The notes: generated from the sequence alone by a model not told the origin. A DNA stretch of 64,000 nucleotides from Lachnospiraceae bacterium (GCA_029071325.1 JAIEAP010000001.1:41764-105763), one strand, 5' to 3'. Shown: positions 33,299-42,633, counted from the first letter of the stretch. Made by a program: numbers and translations.

Positions 33299-34258
33299 AT
33301 GAATAATCTGCTGTTTAGCCTGAATGTGACCATGCCTATTTTCCTGGTGATGGTGATCGGTTATTTTCTGCGGCGCATCGGCATGTTTAACGAGAATTTT
33401 GTGACAGTGGTCAATAAATTCAATTTTACGGTGACACTGCCGTTTATGCTGTTTCGGGATATCGCATCCGTGCCGATTGCAGAAGTGTTTGATGTAAAAT
33501 ATGTGCTCTTTTGTGCGCTGGCCAGCGCAGCGTGTTTCTGGATCATCTGGGGAGGGGCAAAGCTCTGGCTAAAGGACGGCACCATACGGGGGGCATTCGT
33601 TCAGGGTTCCTTCCGGGGCAGCGCGGCGGTCATGGGGCTTGCCTTCATTGAAAATATTTACGGAAGCTCCGCCATGGGGCCGTTAATGATCGTAGGGGCA
33701 GTGCCCTTATACAATATTTTTTCCGTTATTGTGCTGACCTTTGAGGCAAATGAGGAGACTGGAGAGGGCGGCAGGGATATGGCAAAGATACGCAAGGCAT
33801 TTGTCAATATCTTAAAGAACCCCATCATCATTGCAATTGTGCTGGGAATTGCGGCGGCGCTGCTCAAGCTTCAGTTTCCGGCGGTGATAGATAAGACTGT
33901 TGATAATGTGGCACGCATGGCAACGCCGCTGGCGCTTATTGCGCTGGGAGCAGGATTTGAGGGACGGGCAGCGCTGGCGAAGATGAAGCCCACCATTGCG
34001 GCGGCGCTCATCAAGCTTGTGGTGCAACCTGCGGTATTCCTGCCGGTGGCGGCGGCGCTGGGCTTTACGGGAGAAAAGATGATTGCCATACTGATCATGT
34101 TAGGCGCCCCCACAACGCCAAGCTGCTATATTATGGCAAAGAACATGAAGAATGACGGCACCCTGACGGCGAGTCTGGTTGTGGCAACAACGCTGTTTGG
34201 GGCTTTTACCCTGACGGGCTGGATATTTATACTGAAAAGCTTTGGATTGATTGGATAA
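33299..34258 (+). CDS. AEC (auxin efflux carrier) family transporter
   Basis: 319 residues with about ten spans in the AEC two-part fold. Typical stretches: LNVTMPIFLVMVIGYFLRR at the start, NKFNFTVTLPFMLF (near 40), GSFRGSAAVMGLAF (near 105), and MATPLALIALGAGF (near 203) followed by LGAPTTPSCYIMA (near 268). Bacterial members export organic acids or amino acids. It lies directly before ilvBN; an AEC gene beside acetolactate synthase suggests a branched-chain or keto-acid link, but this is inference. Confidence 0.88.
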   Translation: MNNLLFSLNVTMPIFLVMVIGYFLRRIGMFNENFVTVVNKFNFTVTLPFMLFRDIASVPIAEVFDVKYVLFCALASAACFWIIWGGAKLWLKDGTIRGAFVQGSFRGSAAVMGLAFIENIYGSSAMGPLMIVGAVPLYNIFSVIVLTFEANEETGEGGRDMAKIRKAFVNILKNPIIIAIVLGIAAALLKLQFPAVIDKTVDNVARMATPLALIALGAGFEGRAALAKMKPTIAAALIKLVVQPAVFLPVAAALGFTGEKMIAILIMLGAPTTPSCYIMAKNMKNDGTLTASLVVATTLFGAFTLTGWIFILKSFGLIG

Positions 34259-34268
34259 GGAGGACACA

Positions 34269-35990
34269 ATGGATATTACAGGCAGAAAATTATTCGTAAA
34301 AGCTATGCTTGAGGAGGGAGTTGATACCATTTTCGGCTATCCCGGAGGCATGGTGACAGATCTTTTTGATGAACTGTATAAGCAGGAGGATATCCGTGTG
34401 GTCCTGCCCCGACATGAGCAGGGGCTGATCCATGCGGCGGAAGGATACGCCCGCGCCACCGGAAAAGTAGGTGTGTGTCTCGTGACCAGCGGTCCCGGCG
34501 CTACCAATATTATCACGGGACTTGCGGATGCTCATTATGACAGCATTCCTCTGGTGTGCATTACCGGGCAGGTGCCGCTTCCATTGATCGGAAATGATGC
34601 ATTCCAGGAGGTGGATATCGTAGGGATGACACGCAGTGTCACCAAATATGGTGTGACAGTAAGAGACCGGAAGGAGCTGGGACGTATCCTGAAAATGGCG
34701 TTCCACATTGCCCAAACAGGGAAGCCGGGACCGGTGTTGATCGATATTCCGAAGGATATCCAGCTTATGAGCGGACCCGCTGAATACCCGCGCAATGTTC
34801 AGATCCGGGGTTATAAGCCCAACGAAGGTGTGCATGTGGGGCAGTTAAAGAAGGCATATAAGCTGTTAAAATCTGCGGAGCGTCCGCTGATCCTGGCAGG
34901 GGGCGGTGTGAACCGCGCAGGCGCAGGGGATTTGCTGGAGCAGTTTGCGCAGAAGATGCAGATACCCGTGGTAACTACCATTATGGGAAAGGGAGCCCTG
35001 CCTACCAAGCACCCCTTATATGTAGGAAATAGCGGGATGCATGGAAGATATGCGGCAAATATAGCCGTCAGCCAGTGCGATGTGCTTTTTTCCATAGGAA
35101 CGCGGTTTAATGACCGCATTACCGGGGATCTGAATGAGTTTGCACCCAAGGCGAAGATCGTTCATGTAGATGTGGATACCGCATCCATATCCCGGAATGT
35201 AGTGGTGGATGTACCAGTGGTGGCGGATGCTAAGACGGCATTGGAGAAGCTCTTAGAGTGGGCGGAAGTATGTGACACGGCGGCCTGGAGAGAGGAAATC
35301 TGTCAGTGGGACCGTGAAAATCCTCTGGAGATGCGTCGCGATAGAGGTCTGTCGCCGCAGATGATCATGGAGTCCATCAACGAAGCGTTTGAGAAGCCCA
35401 TTGTGGTGACGGATGTAGGTCAGCATCAGATGTGGGCGACCCAGTATCTGGAGCAGGAGAAAGACCAGACATTTATTACTTCCGGCGGTTTGGGCACGAT
35501 GGGCTTTGGTTTCCCGGCAGCGGTGGGAGCTAAGATCGGATGCCCGGACGATACTGTGATCTGTATTACCGGGGACGGCGGCTTCCAGATGAATATGCAG
35601 GAGATGGCAACGGCAGTCTGTCAGGGTGCGCCGGTCATCGTGGTACTGATGAATAATTATTATCTGGGCATGGTGCGTCAGATACAGCAGATGTTCTATG
35701 GCAAGCGTTATTCTGCTACATGTCTGCGCAAGCGCGTGACCTGTCCCGCCGGCTGCAAAGGACCGGGTACGGCGTGTCCGCCCTATGAACCGGATTTTGT
35801 GAAGTGGGCAGACAGCTACGGCGTGAAAGGCATCCGTGTGGAGAGTAAAGAGGCGTTGTGCGAGGCGTTTGCGTGGGCGAAGGATCATTCGGATCAATCA
35901 GTTGTCATCGAGTGCATGGTTGCCACAGATGAGCTTGTGCTTCCCATGGTGCCGGGCGGCAACGCCATGAGTCAGATGATACTAAAGTAA
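34269..35990 (+). CDS. ilvB: Acetolactate synthase, large (catalytic) subunit
   Basis: Thiamine-diphosphate enzyme of valine, leucine and isoleucine synthesis, 573 residues. The catalytic Glu is in RHEQGLIHAAEGYAR (near 47), the FAD region in the middle, and the ThDP motif GDGGFQMNMQEMATA...LMNN near 440-465. AAGGAGG places the start at ATG 34269. Odd feature: between GKRYSAT and EPDFVKWADSYG it carries a Cys-rich insertion (CLRKRVTC..GCKG..ACPPY) of four to five cysteines not found in the standard E. coli or Bacillus enzymes. The regulatory subunit gene follows after 15 bases. Confidence 0.93.
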   Translation: MDITGRKLFVKAMLEEGVDTIFGYPGGMVTDLFDELYKQEDIRVVLPRHEQGLIHAAEGYARATGKVGVCLVTSGPGATNIITGLADAHYDSIPLVCITGQVPLPLIGNDAFQEVDIVGMTRSVTKYGVTVRDRKELGRILKMAFHIAQTGKPGPVLIDIPKDIQLMSGPAEYPRNVQIRGYKPNEGVHVGQLKKAYKLLKSAERPLILAGGGVNRAGAGDLLEQFAQKMQIPVVTTIMGKGALPTKHPLYVGNSGMHGRYAANIAVSQCDVLFSIGTRFNDRITGDLNEFAPKAKIVHVDVDTASISRNVVVDVPVVADAKTALEKLLEWAEVCDTAAWREEICQWDRENPLEMRRDRGLSPQMIMESINEAFEKPIVVTDVGQHQMWATQYLEQEKDQTFITSGGLGTMGFGFPAAVGAKIGCPDDTVICITGDGGFQMNMQEMATAVCQGAPVIVVLMNNYYLGMVRQIQQMFYGKRYSATCLRKRVTCPAGCKGPGTACPPYEPDFVKWADSYGVKGIRVESKEALCEAFAWAKDHSDQSVVIECMVATDELVLPMVPGGNAMSQMILK

Positions 35991-36005
35991 GGAGGGGATG
36001 AAGCC

Positions 36006-36506
36006 ATGATGAAAAACAGATGGATCGCACTGTATGTAGAGAATCAGGTGGGTGTGCTGGCCAAGGTATCCGGACTATTCTCGGCAAAGTCTTATAATCT
36101 GCAGAGCCTTACGGTAGGAACCACAGAGGACGAGACCGTATCCCGTATGACTATCTGTGTGACCAGTGATGATGTGACATTTGAACAGATCAAAAAGCAG
36201 TTGAATACCATGGTGGAGGTGATCAAGGTCATTGACCTGACTAACGTACCGATTCATATGAAGGAAATCCTCTTTGCCAAGGTATCCCGCTGCAATGTCC
36301 AGGAGAAGGCGGAACTGTTCCAGATCGCCCAGGTCTTCCATGTGGAGACGGCTGATATCGGGACAGACAGCGTTCTGCTGGAGTGTAAGCTGACGGAGCG
36401 GAGGAACAACGAATTGATCGCACTCTTAAAGAGCAAATTCCGTTCGGTGGAGGTGGTCCGGGGCGGAGCTGTGGCCATCGAATCCATCAGTACTTCCTGC
36501 CGGTAG
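36006..36506 (+). CDS. ilvN: Acetolactate synthase, small (regulatory) subunit
   Basis: 166 residues with an N-terminal ACT domain (WIALYVENQVGVLAKVSGLFSAKSYN) that senses valine, followed by the C-terminal ALS_ss domain (REILFAKV-like MKEILFAKV, then IDLT). Activates IlvB and gives feedback control. Start at ATG 36006 (a second ATG follows directly), with AAGGAGG a little far upstream. It ends the operon thyA-AEC-ilvB-ilvN or a part of it; a strong hairpin follows. Confidence 0.93.
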   Translation: MMKNRWIALYVENQVGVLAKVSGLFSAKSYNLQSLTVGTTEDETVSRMTICVTSDDVTFEQIKKQLNTMVEVIKVIDLTNVPIHMKEILFAKVSRCNVQEKAELFQIAQVFHVETADIGTDSVLLECKLTERRNNELIALLKSKFRSVEVVRGGAVAIESISTSCR

Positions 36507-36514
36507 AATGGATA

Positions 36515-36546
36515 AGGCTGCGCATAATAGCACTTATGCGCAGCCT
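36515..36546. terminator. Perfect 13-bp hairpin between convergent genes
   Basis: AGGCTGCGCATAA (36515-36527) is the exact reverse complement of 36534-36546 with a six-base loop. No T-run stands on either side, so it may slow or protect ends rather than act as a classical terminator. Confidence 0.6.
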
Positions 36547-36554
36547 CATTAGCC

Positions 36555-37598
36555 TTAGATTCTTTTATTTAGCAGGGCGATCAACTTGTCGAAATGTATG
36601 GAGCTGCCCTGGATTTCATGTACCTTCTGCCGGTTCTTTTCGTTGAAGCCGACCAGAATATCATGGTTGGCCTCTGCGAGGTAGTCAATGATACCGTCAA
36701 TGTCTGATTTCTGATTTTTTGGACACTGGATATACAATTTCTTGCGGGCGCTGATGCACATCGTATAAGATATACTGAAGTGATACCAGAATATCTTGTG
36801 CAGGGTTGAGTGCTTGTAAATCCAGATGATTTCCTGAATCGGCACAAAGGCAATCCCGTTGGTTGAAATCTCAATGAAGAAATGCTCTGTGATGAACATA
36901 TCCTCTGTGGCAAGCTGCGGCAGTGTGGCAAGTTCTTCTTCTGCCTGTGCCAGAAGCTTCTTGGGCGAGCCGAAGCGCTGTAACTGCTTGCAGGGTGGCG
37001 CCAGCCATGGGAAACGGATATAGATCAAATACAAAACGATGCTGAGCAGAGCATAGATTCCGGTGGCAATATACAACAGCATCAGGAACATACTAAATCC
37101 GTATCGGAAACCGGGCTCACTGATGTAATAGTCCGGTGAAAAACTTCGGATACCGGAGGATGTCCAATGTAAATCAGCGGAGAGCTTGTCCAGAAAGTCC
37201 TGATAAGAAGGTTTGCTTTTCTGTATTTTGGCGTTGATGGTTACACGGTCAATGTCAGGGAGCCCTTCCTCGCTGGTGCGGGGGGACAGCAATACGAAAT
37301 GGCAGGTGTTGTCCTGCATAACATAATAATAATATCCCCTGGTCTGTCCCAGTACTTCCTGCGTATAACCTGTAAACTTCAGATCCGTGAGTGTAATGCG
37401 TATATAGTGATCGCCGCTGCGGTACAGTTCGCTTAAAGAGTCCCCGGCATTTACTGCTGTGGGAAACAGGATGGATGAAATAGGAAGATACAGCCATAAT
37501 ATGATAAGAAGGAGCAGATACAGAATCGGAGAACATAGCTTCTGCCGATAGAGTTTCTTGATGCTGTTAGAGATATAGTGGTCAAACTGATTTGTCAT
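36555..37598 (-). CDS. Unknown membrane protein with two spans
   Basis: 347 residues. Two hydrophobic segments are seen: residues about 20-38 (ILYLLLLIILWLYLPI) and about 165-192 (FSMFLMLLYIATGIYALLSIVLYLIY). The stretch between them (about 125 residues) would lie outside; the C-terminal 150 residues would be cytosolic and end in a mixed beta-rich part (FFIEISTNGIAFVPIQEIIWIY) that recalls YcxB-like or PH-like modules. The frame is open from 37610 with TTG, but TTGGAGG fixes the ATG at 37598. I do not recognise the family with confidence. It converges on ilvN and has the hairpin repeat element upstream. Confidence 0.7.
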   Translation of the reverse strand: MTNQFDHYISNSIKKLYRQKLCSPILYLLLLIILWLYLPISSILFPTAVNAGDSLSELYRSGDHYIRITLTDLKFTGYTQEVLGQTRGYYYYVMQDNTCHFVLLSPRTSEEGLPDIDRVTINAKIQKSKPSYQDFLDKLSADLHWTSSGIRSFSPDYYISEPGFRYGFSMFLMLLYIATGIYALLSIVLYLIYIRFPWLAPPCKQLQRFGSPKKLLAQAEEELATLPQLATEDMFITEHFFIEISTNGIAFVPIQEIIWIYKHSTLHKIFWYHFSISYTMCISARKKLYIQCPKNQKSDIDGIIDYLAEANHDILVGFNEKNRQKVHEIQGSSIHFDKLIALLNKRI

Positions 37599-37638
37599 AA
37601 CTGCCTCCAAATTATGCCAGGGACTGTGTTCCCAGATA

Positions 37639-37771
37639 AATTGTCAAAAGGTTCACCGTCAGAAGACGGTGAACAATATGCACAATAAATCATTCCGGAA
37701 AGCAAGCTTTCCGAGATGATTTATGTGCATTATGTCTCTGCCGCTGTTGGCGGCAGGACCTTTTGACAATT
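37639..37771. repeat. Multi-hairpin intergenic repeat, copy A
   Basis: Ends are a 14-bp inverted repeat, AATTGTCAAAAGGT (37639-37652) and ACCTTTTGACAATT (37758-37771). Between them are three hairpins: TTCACCGTC-agaa-GACGGTGAA (37652-37673), a long arm 37678-37730 (ATGCACA..TAAATCAT pairing with ATGATTTATGTGCAT, tip CGGAAAG/CTTTCCG), and CTGCCGC/GCGGCAG (37738-37756). The whole folds as a closed three-arm cloverleaf on either strand. A related copy is at 63771-63858. It codes for nothing obvious. Confidence 0.85.
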
Positions 37772-37904
37772 ATACAAAAACATGGCATTCTGTGTCTTAT
37801 TGTGATTATACGTTGTTTGGATCAAATAATCAACCTTGCTTTTGTACGTGACACGGTATAAACTGGGAATTGTGAATAGTAAGTGATAGGAAGATGTGAC
37901 AGAT

Positions 37905-38654
37905 ATGGAAGCGTATACGCAGTTTGCGAGAGTATATGATATGTTTATGGACAATGTCCCCTATGAGGAATGGCGGGATTATCTTTTGGAGATACTGCAC
38001 CGGGAAGGCATCCGGGACGGGCTGGTTCTGGATCTGGGCTGCGGAACCGGCGTTATGACCCGTCTGCTGGCGCAGGCAGGATATGATATGATCGGTGTGG
38101 ATGCTTCGGAGGAAATGCTGATGGCGGCGAGGGAGGAATCCATGGAATACCCGGGTATCCTGTATCTGCTGCAGGATATGCGGGAATTTGAATTGTATGG
38201 AACGGTGCGCGCCATTGTCAGTGTGTGCGACTCTGTGAATTATGTATTGACGGAGGATGATCTGCGCAGTGTGTTTGCTCTGGCAAATAATTATCTGGAT
38301 CCGGGTGGAGTATTCATTTTCGACATGAATACTTTGTATAAATACCGGGAGCTGCTGGGGGAGAGAACCTTCTGCGAGAACCGTGAGGAGGGTAGTTTCA
38401 TCTGGGAGAATTATTTTGATGAGGAGACGGGGATCAACCAGTATGACCTGACGCTTTTTATCCGCGAAGAGGACGGGCGTTATGGAAAATACGAAGAGAC
38501 TCATGTACAGCGAGCGTATGATATGGACACCGTGCAAAGACTCATCGAGGAAGCCGGCATGAAGTATGAAGGTGCGTTTCGGGTCCCGGACGGCGGTGCG
38601 CCAGAGATTGATACGGAGCGTATTTATATAGTGGCAAGAGAACAGGGGAAATAA
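37905..38654 (+). CDS. Class I SAM-dependent methyltransferase
   Basis: 249 residues. Opens with the clostridial pattern MEAYTQFARVYDMFMDNVPYEEW. SAM motif I is VLDLGCGTGVMTRLLA (near 48), followed by VDASEEMLMAARE (near 70) and LQDMREFEL (near 95). The substrate is unknown. Start uncertain: GTG 37896 is four bases after AGGAAG, ATG 37905 is thirteen bases after it but matches the family start. It lies 50 bases before hslO. Confidence 0.82.
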   Translation: MEAYTQFARVYDMFMDNVPYEEWRDYLLEILHREGIRDGLVLDLGCGTGVMTRLLAQAGYDMIGVDASEEMLMAAREESMEYPGILYLLQDMREFELYGTVRAIVSVCDSVNYVLTEDDLRSVFALANNYLDPGGVFIFDMNTLYKYRELLGERTFCENREEGSFIWENYFDEETGINQYDLTLFIREEDGRYGKYEETHVQRAYDMDTVQRLIEEAGMKYEGAFRVPDGGAPEIDTERIYIVAREQGK

Positions 38655-38704
38655 AGTAACAGGTCGGCTGGAGCTGTTACGAAATAGCAAACGGAGGAAA
38701 CAAT

Positions 38705-39616
38705 ATGTCGGATTATATTGTCAGGGCAACGGCGGCAGACAGCCAGATACGGGCATTTGCCATTACATCCAGAGAATTGACGGAAGAAGCGCGGCAGCGT
38801 CACGGGTGCAGCCCCATTGTGACGGCTGCTATGGGCAGGCTGATGAGCGCGGCTGCTATGATGGGCAGTATGATGAAGGGGGAGAAAGACCTGCTTACCC
38901 TGCAGATAGGCGGAGACGGCCCCATGCGGGGATTGACCGTGACGGCAGACGCTGCCGGTCATGTGAAGGGATATCCTGAAGAAGCTGCGGTACTCCTGCC
39001 TCCCAATGCAGCGGGAAAGCTGAATGTGGGCGGAGCCATCGGTCAGGGCCTCTTAAGCGTTATAAAAGACATGGGTTTAAAGGAGCCCTATGTGGGGCAG
39101 ACTGCATTACAGACCGGTGAGATTGCGGAGGATCTGACATATTATTTTGCGGTGTCGGAGCAGGTGCCGTCCTCTGTGGGACTGGGCGTGCTGATGAATA
39201 AAGATAATACGGTTCGTCAGGCAGGGGGATTTATCATACAGCTGATGCCCTATACACAAGAAGCGGTGATTGACAGGCTGGAACAGAAGATTACAGAGAT
39301 ATCCTCTGTTACTCAGATGCTGGAGGAGGGAATGTCCCCGGAGGAGATGCTTTCTCACATTCTGGGAGATTTTGGACTGGAAATACTGGACACCCTTCCA
39401 GCCGAGTTCCATTGCGACTGTTCTAAGGAGAGGATCGGCAAGGCGCTTGCTACCTTAAGCCCTAAGGATATGGACAGCATTATAGAAGAAAATGAGCCAA
39501 TTGAGGTAAAGTGCCATTTTTGTAATACGAATTATGCCTTTGACGTAGAGGAATTGAAAAGAATCCGGGAGGGGAGCGGGAAAATGAGCAGAGAGAATAG
39601 GAGAGAGGAAGCATGA
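38705..39616 (+). CDS. hslO: Hsp33 redox-regulated chaperone
   Basis: 303 residues. Hsp33 is a zinc-bound holdase that is switched on by oxidation and unfolding. The zinc cysteines are complete: HCDCSKER (CxC near 237) and KCHFCNTNY (CxxC near 270). The N-terminal half has VTAAMGRLMSAAAMMGSMMK and GDGPMRGLTV. CGGAGG precedes the ATG. It overlaps nadE by ATGA; an oxidative-stress chaperone coupled to NAD synthesis makes sense but is only a neighbour argument. Confidence 0.94.
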   Translation: MSDYIVRATAADSQIRAFAITSRELTEEARQRHGCSPIVTAAMGRLMSAAAMMGSMMKGEKDLLTLQIGGDGPMRGLTVTADAAGHVKGYPEEAAVLLPPNAAGKLNVGGAIGQGLLSVIKDMGLKEPYVGQTALQTGEIAEDLTYYFAVSEQVPSSVGLGVLMNKDNTVRQAGGFIIQLMPYTQEAVIDRLEQKITEISSVTQMLEEGMSPEEMLSHILGDFGLEILDTLPAEFHCDCSKERIGKALATLSPKDMDSIIEENEPIEVKCHFCNTNYAFDVEELKRIREGSGKMSRENRREEA

Positions 39617-41529
39617 AGCATGGGTTTGTAAAGGCAGCCGCTGTAACTCCCAAGACGGTGGTGGCTGACCCTGTGGAGAATACCATAAGGATTGAGCAGG
39701 AAATACGGCGTGCAGCCGGGCAGCAGGCGAAGATCATTGTCCTGCCGGAACTGTGCATTACCGGATACAGTTGCGGAGATCTGTTCTGGCAGGAGCTGCT
39801 GCTGCGCTTGGCAAGAGAGCAGCTGCTTGTTCTTGCGGAGCGTATCCGTGATGTGGATGCACTGGTGTTTGTGGGGCTGCCCCTTGTCCATAAGGGAAAG
39901 CTATACAATGTGGCGGCAGCACTGCATCACGGCAGTGTTCTGGGGCTGATTCCCAAGACCTATATTCCCAATTACAACGAATTCTATGAGGCGCGCTATT
40001 TTGCGGAAGGGATGGCGGAGCCGGAGGAGGTCGAACTGGATCAGGGGTATACGGTGCCTATGGGCTGCCGGCTGCTCTTTGCCTGTCGGGAAATGCCGGA
40101 GCTGATCGTGGCGGCGGAGATCTGTGAAGACGTGTGGTCGCCGTATCCGCCCAGTACCGGGCATGCCATGGCAGGAGCTACCGTTATCGTGAATCTGTCG
40201 GCCAGCAACGAGGTGACCGGCAAGGATGCCTACCGCAAGACATTGGTGGAGGGGCAATCCGCACGACTGTTCTGCGGTTATGTATACGCCAGTGCAGGGG
40301 ACGGGGAATCCACCCAGGATGTGGTGTATTCTGCCCACAATATGATAGCGGAAAACGGAATTATGCTGGCGGAGGCGGAGCGTTTTGTCAATGAGCCTGT
40401 ATGGGCGGAAATAGATGTACAGCGGCTCCACGCAGAGAGAAAGCGGATGACAACATTCCAGATACAGGACGATACCTATCGCAGAATAGGCTTTTCCCTT
40501 AAAAAGGAGGAGACCCGGTTGACGCGCAGGATCGCGCCGCTGCCCTTTGTACCGGGGAATAAAGCAGACCGGGACAAGCGCTGCCATGAGATTCTGATGA
40601 TCCAGTCCATGGGCTTAAAGAAGCGGCTGGAGCATACCGGCTGCCGTGATGTGGTGCTGGGTATATCCGGCGGGTTGGATTCCACGCTGGCACTGCTGGT
40701 GACCGTGCAGGCATTTGACATGCTGGATATTCCTCGGGAGAGGATACTGGCGGTGACTATGCCGGGCTTCGGCACAACCGGGCGGACTTACGATAATGCG
40801 CTGGGATTAATTCACGGCCTCGGAGCCACTCTTCGGGAGGTTGATATCCGGGAGGCAGTGCGGGTGCATTTCCGGGATATCGGACAGGAGGAGTCGGTTC
40901 AGGATGTGACGTACGAGAACGGACAGGCAAGGGAGCGCACGCAGATCCTGATGGATCTTGCCAACATGCAGGGCGGCATGGTGGTTGGAACCGGGGATAT
41001 GTCGGAGCTGGCCCTGGGATGGGCAACCTACAATGGAGATCATATGTCCATGTATGGTGTAAATGCTTCGGTTCCTAAGACGCTGGTGCGTCATCTGGTC
41101 CGGTATTATGCAGATACCTGCGGCCAAGAGGAATTAAAGAAGATATTGCTGGACGTGCTGGATACCCCGGTAAGCCCGGAACTTCTGCCGCCCAAAGAGG
41201 GTGAGATCGCTCAGAAAACGGAAGATATTGTAGGACCTTATGAGCTGCATGATTTTTATTTATATTATGTGCTGCGTTTTGGTTTTACACCGGAGAAGAT
41301 ATACCGTCTGGCGCAAGAGGCGTTTGCAGGACAGTATGAGGACGGGGTTATCCTGAAGTGGATGAAAGTATTTTACCGCCGTTTTTTCTCACAGCAGTTC
41401 AAGCGATCCTGCCTGCCGGACGGCCCCAAGGTGGGTACGGTGGCGGTGTCTCCCAGAGGAGATCTGCGCATGCCCAGCGACGCCTGCGCAAAAAGCTGGA
41501 TGGACGCAGTAGAAAGGCTGGAAGCGTGA
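39613..41529 (+). CDS. nadE: Glutamine-dependent NAD+ synthetase
   Basis: 638 residues, two domains. Residues about 5-270 are a nitrilase-type glutaminase with its Glu-Lys-Cys triad in VLPELCITGYS, LIPKTYIPNYNEFYE and AAEICEDVWSP. Residues about 300-630 are the NAD synthetase with ISGGLDSTLAL (ATP pyrophosphatase loop) and GTGDMSELALGW. It amidates nicotinate adenine dinucleotide using glutamine. The stop lies in the loop of a perfect hairpin that likely ends transcription. ATG overlaps the hslO stop. Confidence 0.95.
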   Translation: MKHGFVKAAAVTPKTVVADPVENTIRIEQEIRRAAGQQAKIIVLPELCITGYSCGDLFWQELLLRLAREQLLVLAERIRDVDALVFVGLPLVHKGKLYNVAAALHHGSVLGLIPKTYIPNYNEFYEARYFAEGMAEPEEVELDQGYTVPMGCRLLFACREMPELIVAAEICEDVWSPYPPSTGHAMAGATVIVNLSASNEVTGKDAYRKTLVEGQSARLFCGYVYASAGDGESTQDVVYSAHNMIAENGIMLAEAERFVNEPVWAEIDVQRLHAERKRMTTFQIQDDTYRRIGFSLKKEETRLTRRIAPLPFVPGNKADRDKRCHEILMIQSMGLKKRLEHTGCRDVVLGISGGLDSTLALLVTVQAFDMLDIPRERILAVTMPGFGTTGRTYDNALGLIHGLGATLREVDIREAVRVHFRDIGQEESVQDVTYENGQARERTQILMDLANMQGGMVVGTGDMSELALGWATYNGDHMSMYGVNASVPKTLVRHLVRYYADTCGQEELKKILLDVLDTPVSPELLPPKEGEIAQKTEDIVGPYELHDFYLYYVLRFGFTPEKIYRLAQEAFAGQYEDGVILKWMKVFYRRFFSQQFKRSCLPDGPKVGTVAVSPRGDLRMPSDACAKSWMDAVERLEA

Positions 41530-41540
41530 TGCTTCCAGCC
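41516..41540. terminator. Perfect 10-bp hairpin over the nadE stop codon
   Basis: GGCTGGAAGC (41516-41525), loop GTGAT, GCTTCCAGCC (41531-41540). The nadE stop TGA is in the loop. Convergent genes on both sides; T-run weak (TGTTATGGTTT). Confidence 0.65.
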
Positions 41541-41553
41541 TGTTATGGTTTGA

Positions 41554-42633
41554 CTACTTGATGATAATGTTTGCACAGGAGAAATCTTCGCCCAGGTCAT
41601 AGACCCTGCCGCTGGTCAGTCCCACTACGGTAGGACGCAGGATATAATGCGGACTGTTCTTAACAACCTTTGCTTTCTCACCGTTGCTGAGTTCTACGAT
41701 GGAATCCACCGGGTACAGGATCATGCTCTCCAAAAAGCTTTTCATTGCAGTCATGTCCAATTCCGCGGTCATGGACATGATCATTTCAATAGCATCCCTT
41801 TGGGAGTATGCGGTTTTGTATGGACGCTCCGTGACAAGAGCGTCATAGATATCTGCAACGGACAGGATTTTCGCATACGGCGTAATCTGGTCGGCGGACA
41901 CTCCCATAGGATATCCGCGTCCATTCATTTTCTCATGATGCTGCAGTACGGCCAGCGAAACTGTTTCGCTGAATTCCTGCCGGTCTTTGATCATCTGGTA
42001 ACCGTAAACCGAATGCTGTCTCATAATTGCAAATTCATCATCATCCAGAGGACCGGGTTTATTTAAAATTTCAAGCGGAACCTTGGTTTTGCCCACATCA
42101 TGCAGCAGACCGGACACTCCGATCTCATGAATCTGAGAAGGGGAAAGCCCTTGCTGCTTTGCAAGGATCATGGAGATGGTGGCTACGTCAACACTGTGCT
42201 TAAAGGTATACTCATCGCTTGTTTTCAGCGCGCCTATATCAATGGCAATGGCATCATTGCTGTTGATTGCCTCCAATAAATCCGAAGCGATGCTGTCGGT
42301 GGCATTGGCAAAATCCTCAGAATCGGAGTTGTTGTAGATAAATTGGATTCCCTGGGCAACGCGTTCGCGTACACTGGTAGACAGCATTACCTTAGAGCGG
42401 TCCTCGGTACGCATCCGCTGAATGGTCTCTTTGGCGGCGGGAGAAGTAATCTTTTCTTCATCCTCGGGTTCATATTCCCCATCCTGTATGTAAACGCTCA
42501 TGATTCCCAATTTGATCATGGAATCAATGACATATTCGTCTAAAACAGCACCCCGGGCTACCAGATTACGGCCCATACGGTCAAGTATGCAATGATCTAT
42601 TTTCATTCCCGGTTTTAACTGCCGGGTTCTCAT
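41554..42633 (-). CDS. HD-GYP domain protein (putative cyclic di-GMP phosphodiesterase)
   Basis: 359 residues from ATG 42633 (TTG 42651 is an alternative; both ribosome sites are weak). Residues about 1-60 form a small beta-rich N-terminal domain often found in such proteins (LKPGMKIDHCILDRMGRNLV, typical of the DUF3391-like part). The HD-GYP part has KHSVDVA, GLLHDVGKTKVP (HD metal pair), QHSVYGYQMI, LQHHEKMNGRGYP (the GYP motif complete) and SVADIYDALVTERPYK. All needed residues are present, so c-di-GMP breakdown is likely. No transmembrane span. It stands alone between convergent nadE and the PAP2 gene. Confidence 0.9.
   Translation of the reverse strand: MRTRQLKPGMKIDHCILDRMGRNLVARGAVLDEYVIDSMIKLGIMSVYIQDGEYEPEDEEKITSPAAKETIQRMRTEDRSKVMLSTSVRERVAQGIQFIYNNSDSEDFANATDSIASDLLEAINSNDAIAIDIGALKTSDEYTFKHSVDVATISMILAKQQGLSPSQIHEIGVSGLLHDVGKTKVPLEILNKPGPLDDDEFAIMRQHSVYGYQMIKDRQEFSETVSLAVLQHHEKMNGRGYPMGVSADQITPYAKILSVADIYDALVTERPYKTAYSQRDAIEMIMSMTAELDMTAMKSFLESMILYPVDSIVELSNGEKAKVVKNSPHYILRPTVVGLTSGRVYDLGEDFSCANIIIK

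Noticed and set aside
33282..34268. T-box or leader attenuator before ilvBN
   Set aside because: ilvB follows the AEC gene by 10 bases, and no T-box sequence was found upstream of it.
36515..36546. Classical intrinsic terminator
   Set aside because: The hairpin is perfect but has no T-run on either strand, so it is kept only as a hairpin of likely end-forming role.
39532..39908. Open frames of 119-142 codons on the minus strand at the hslO/nadE junction
   Set aside because: They are antisense to two well-supported genes with full catalytic motifs.
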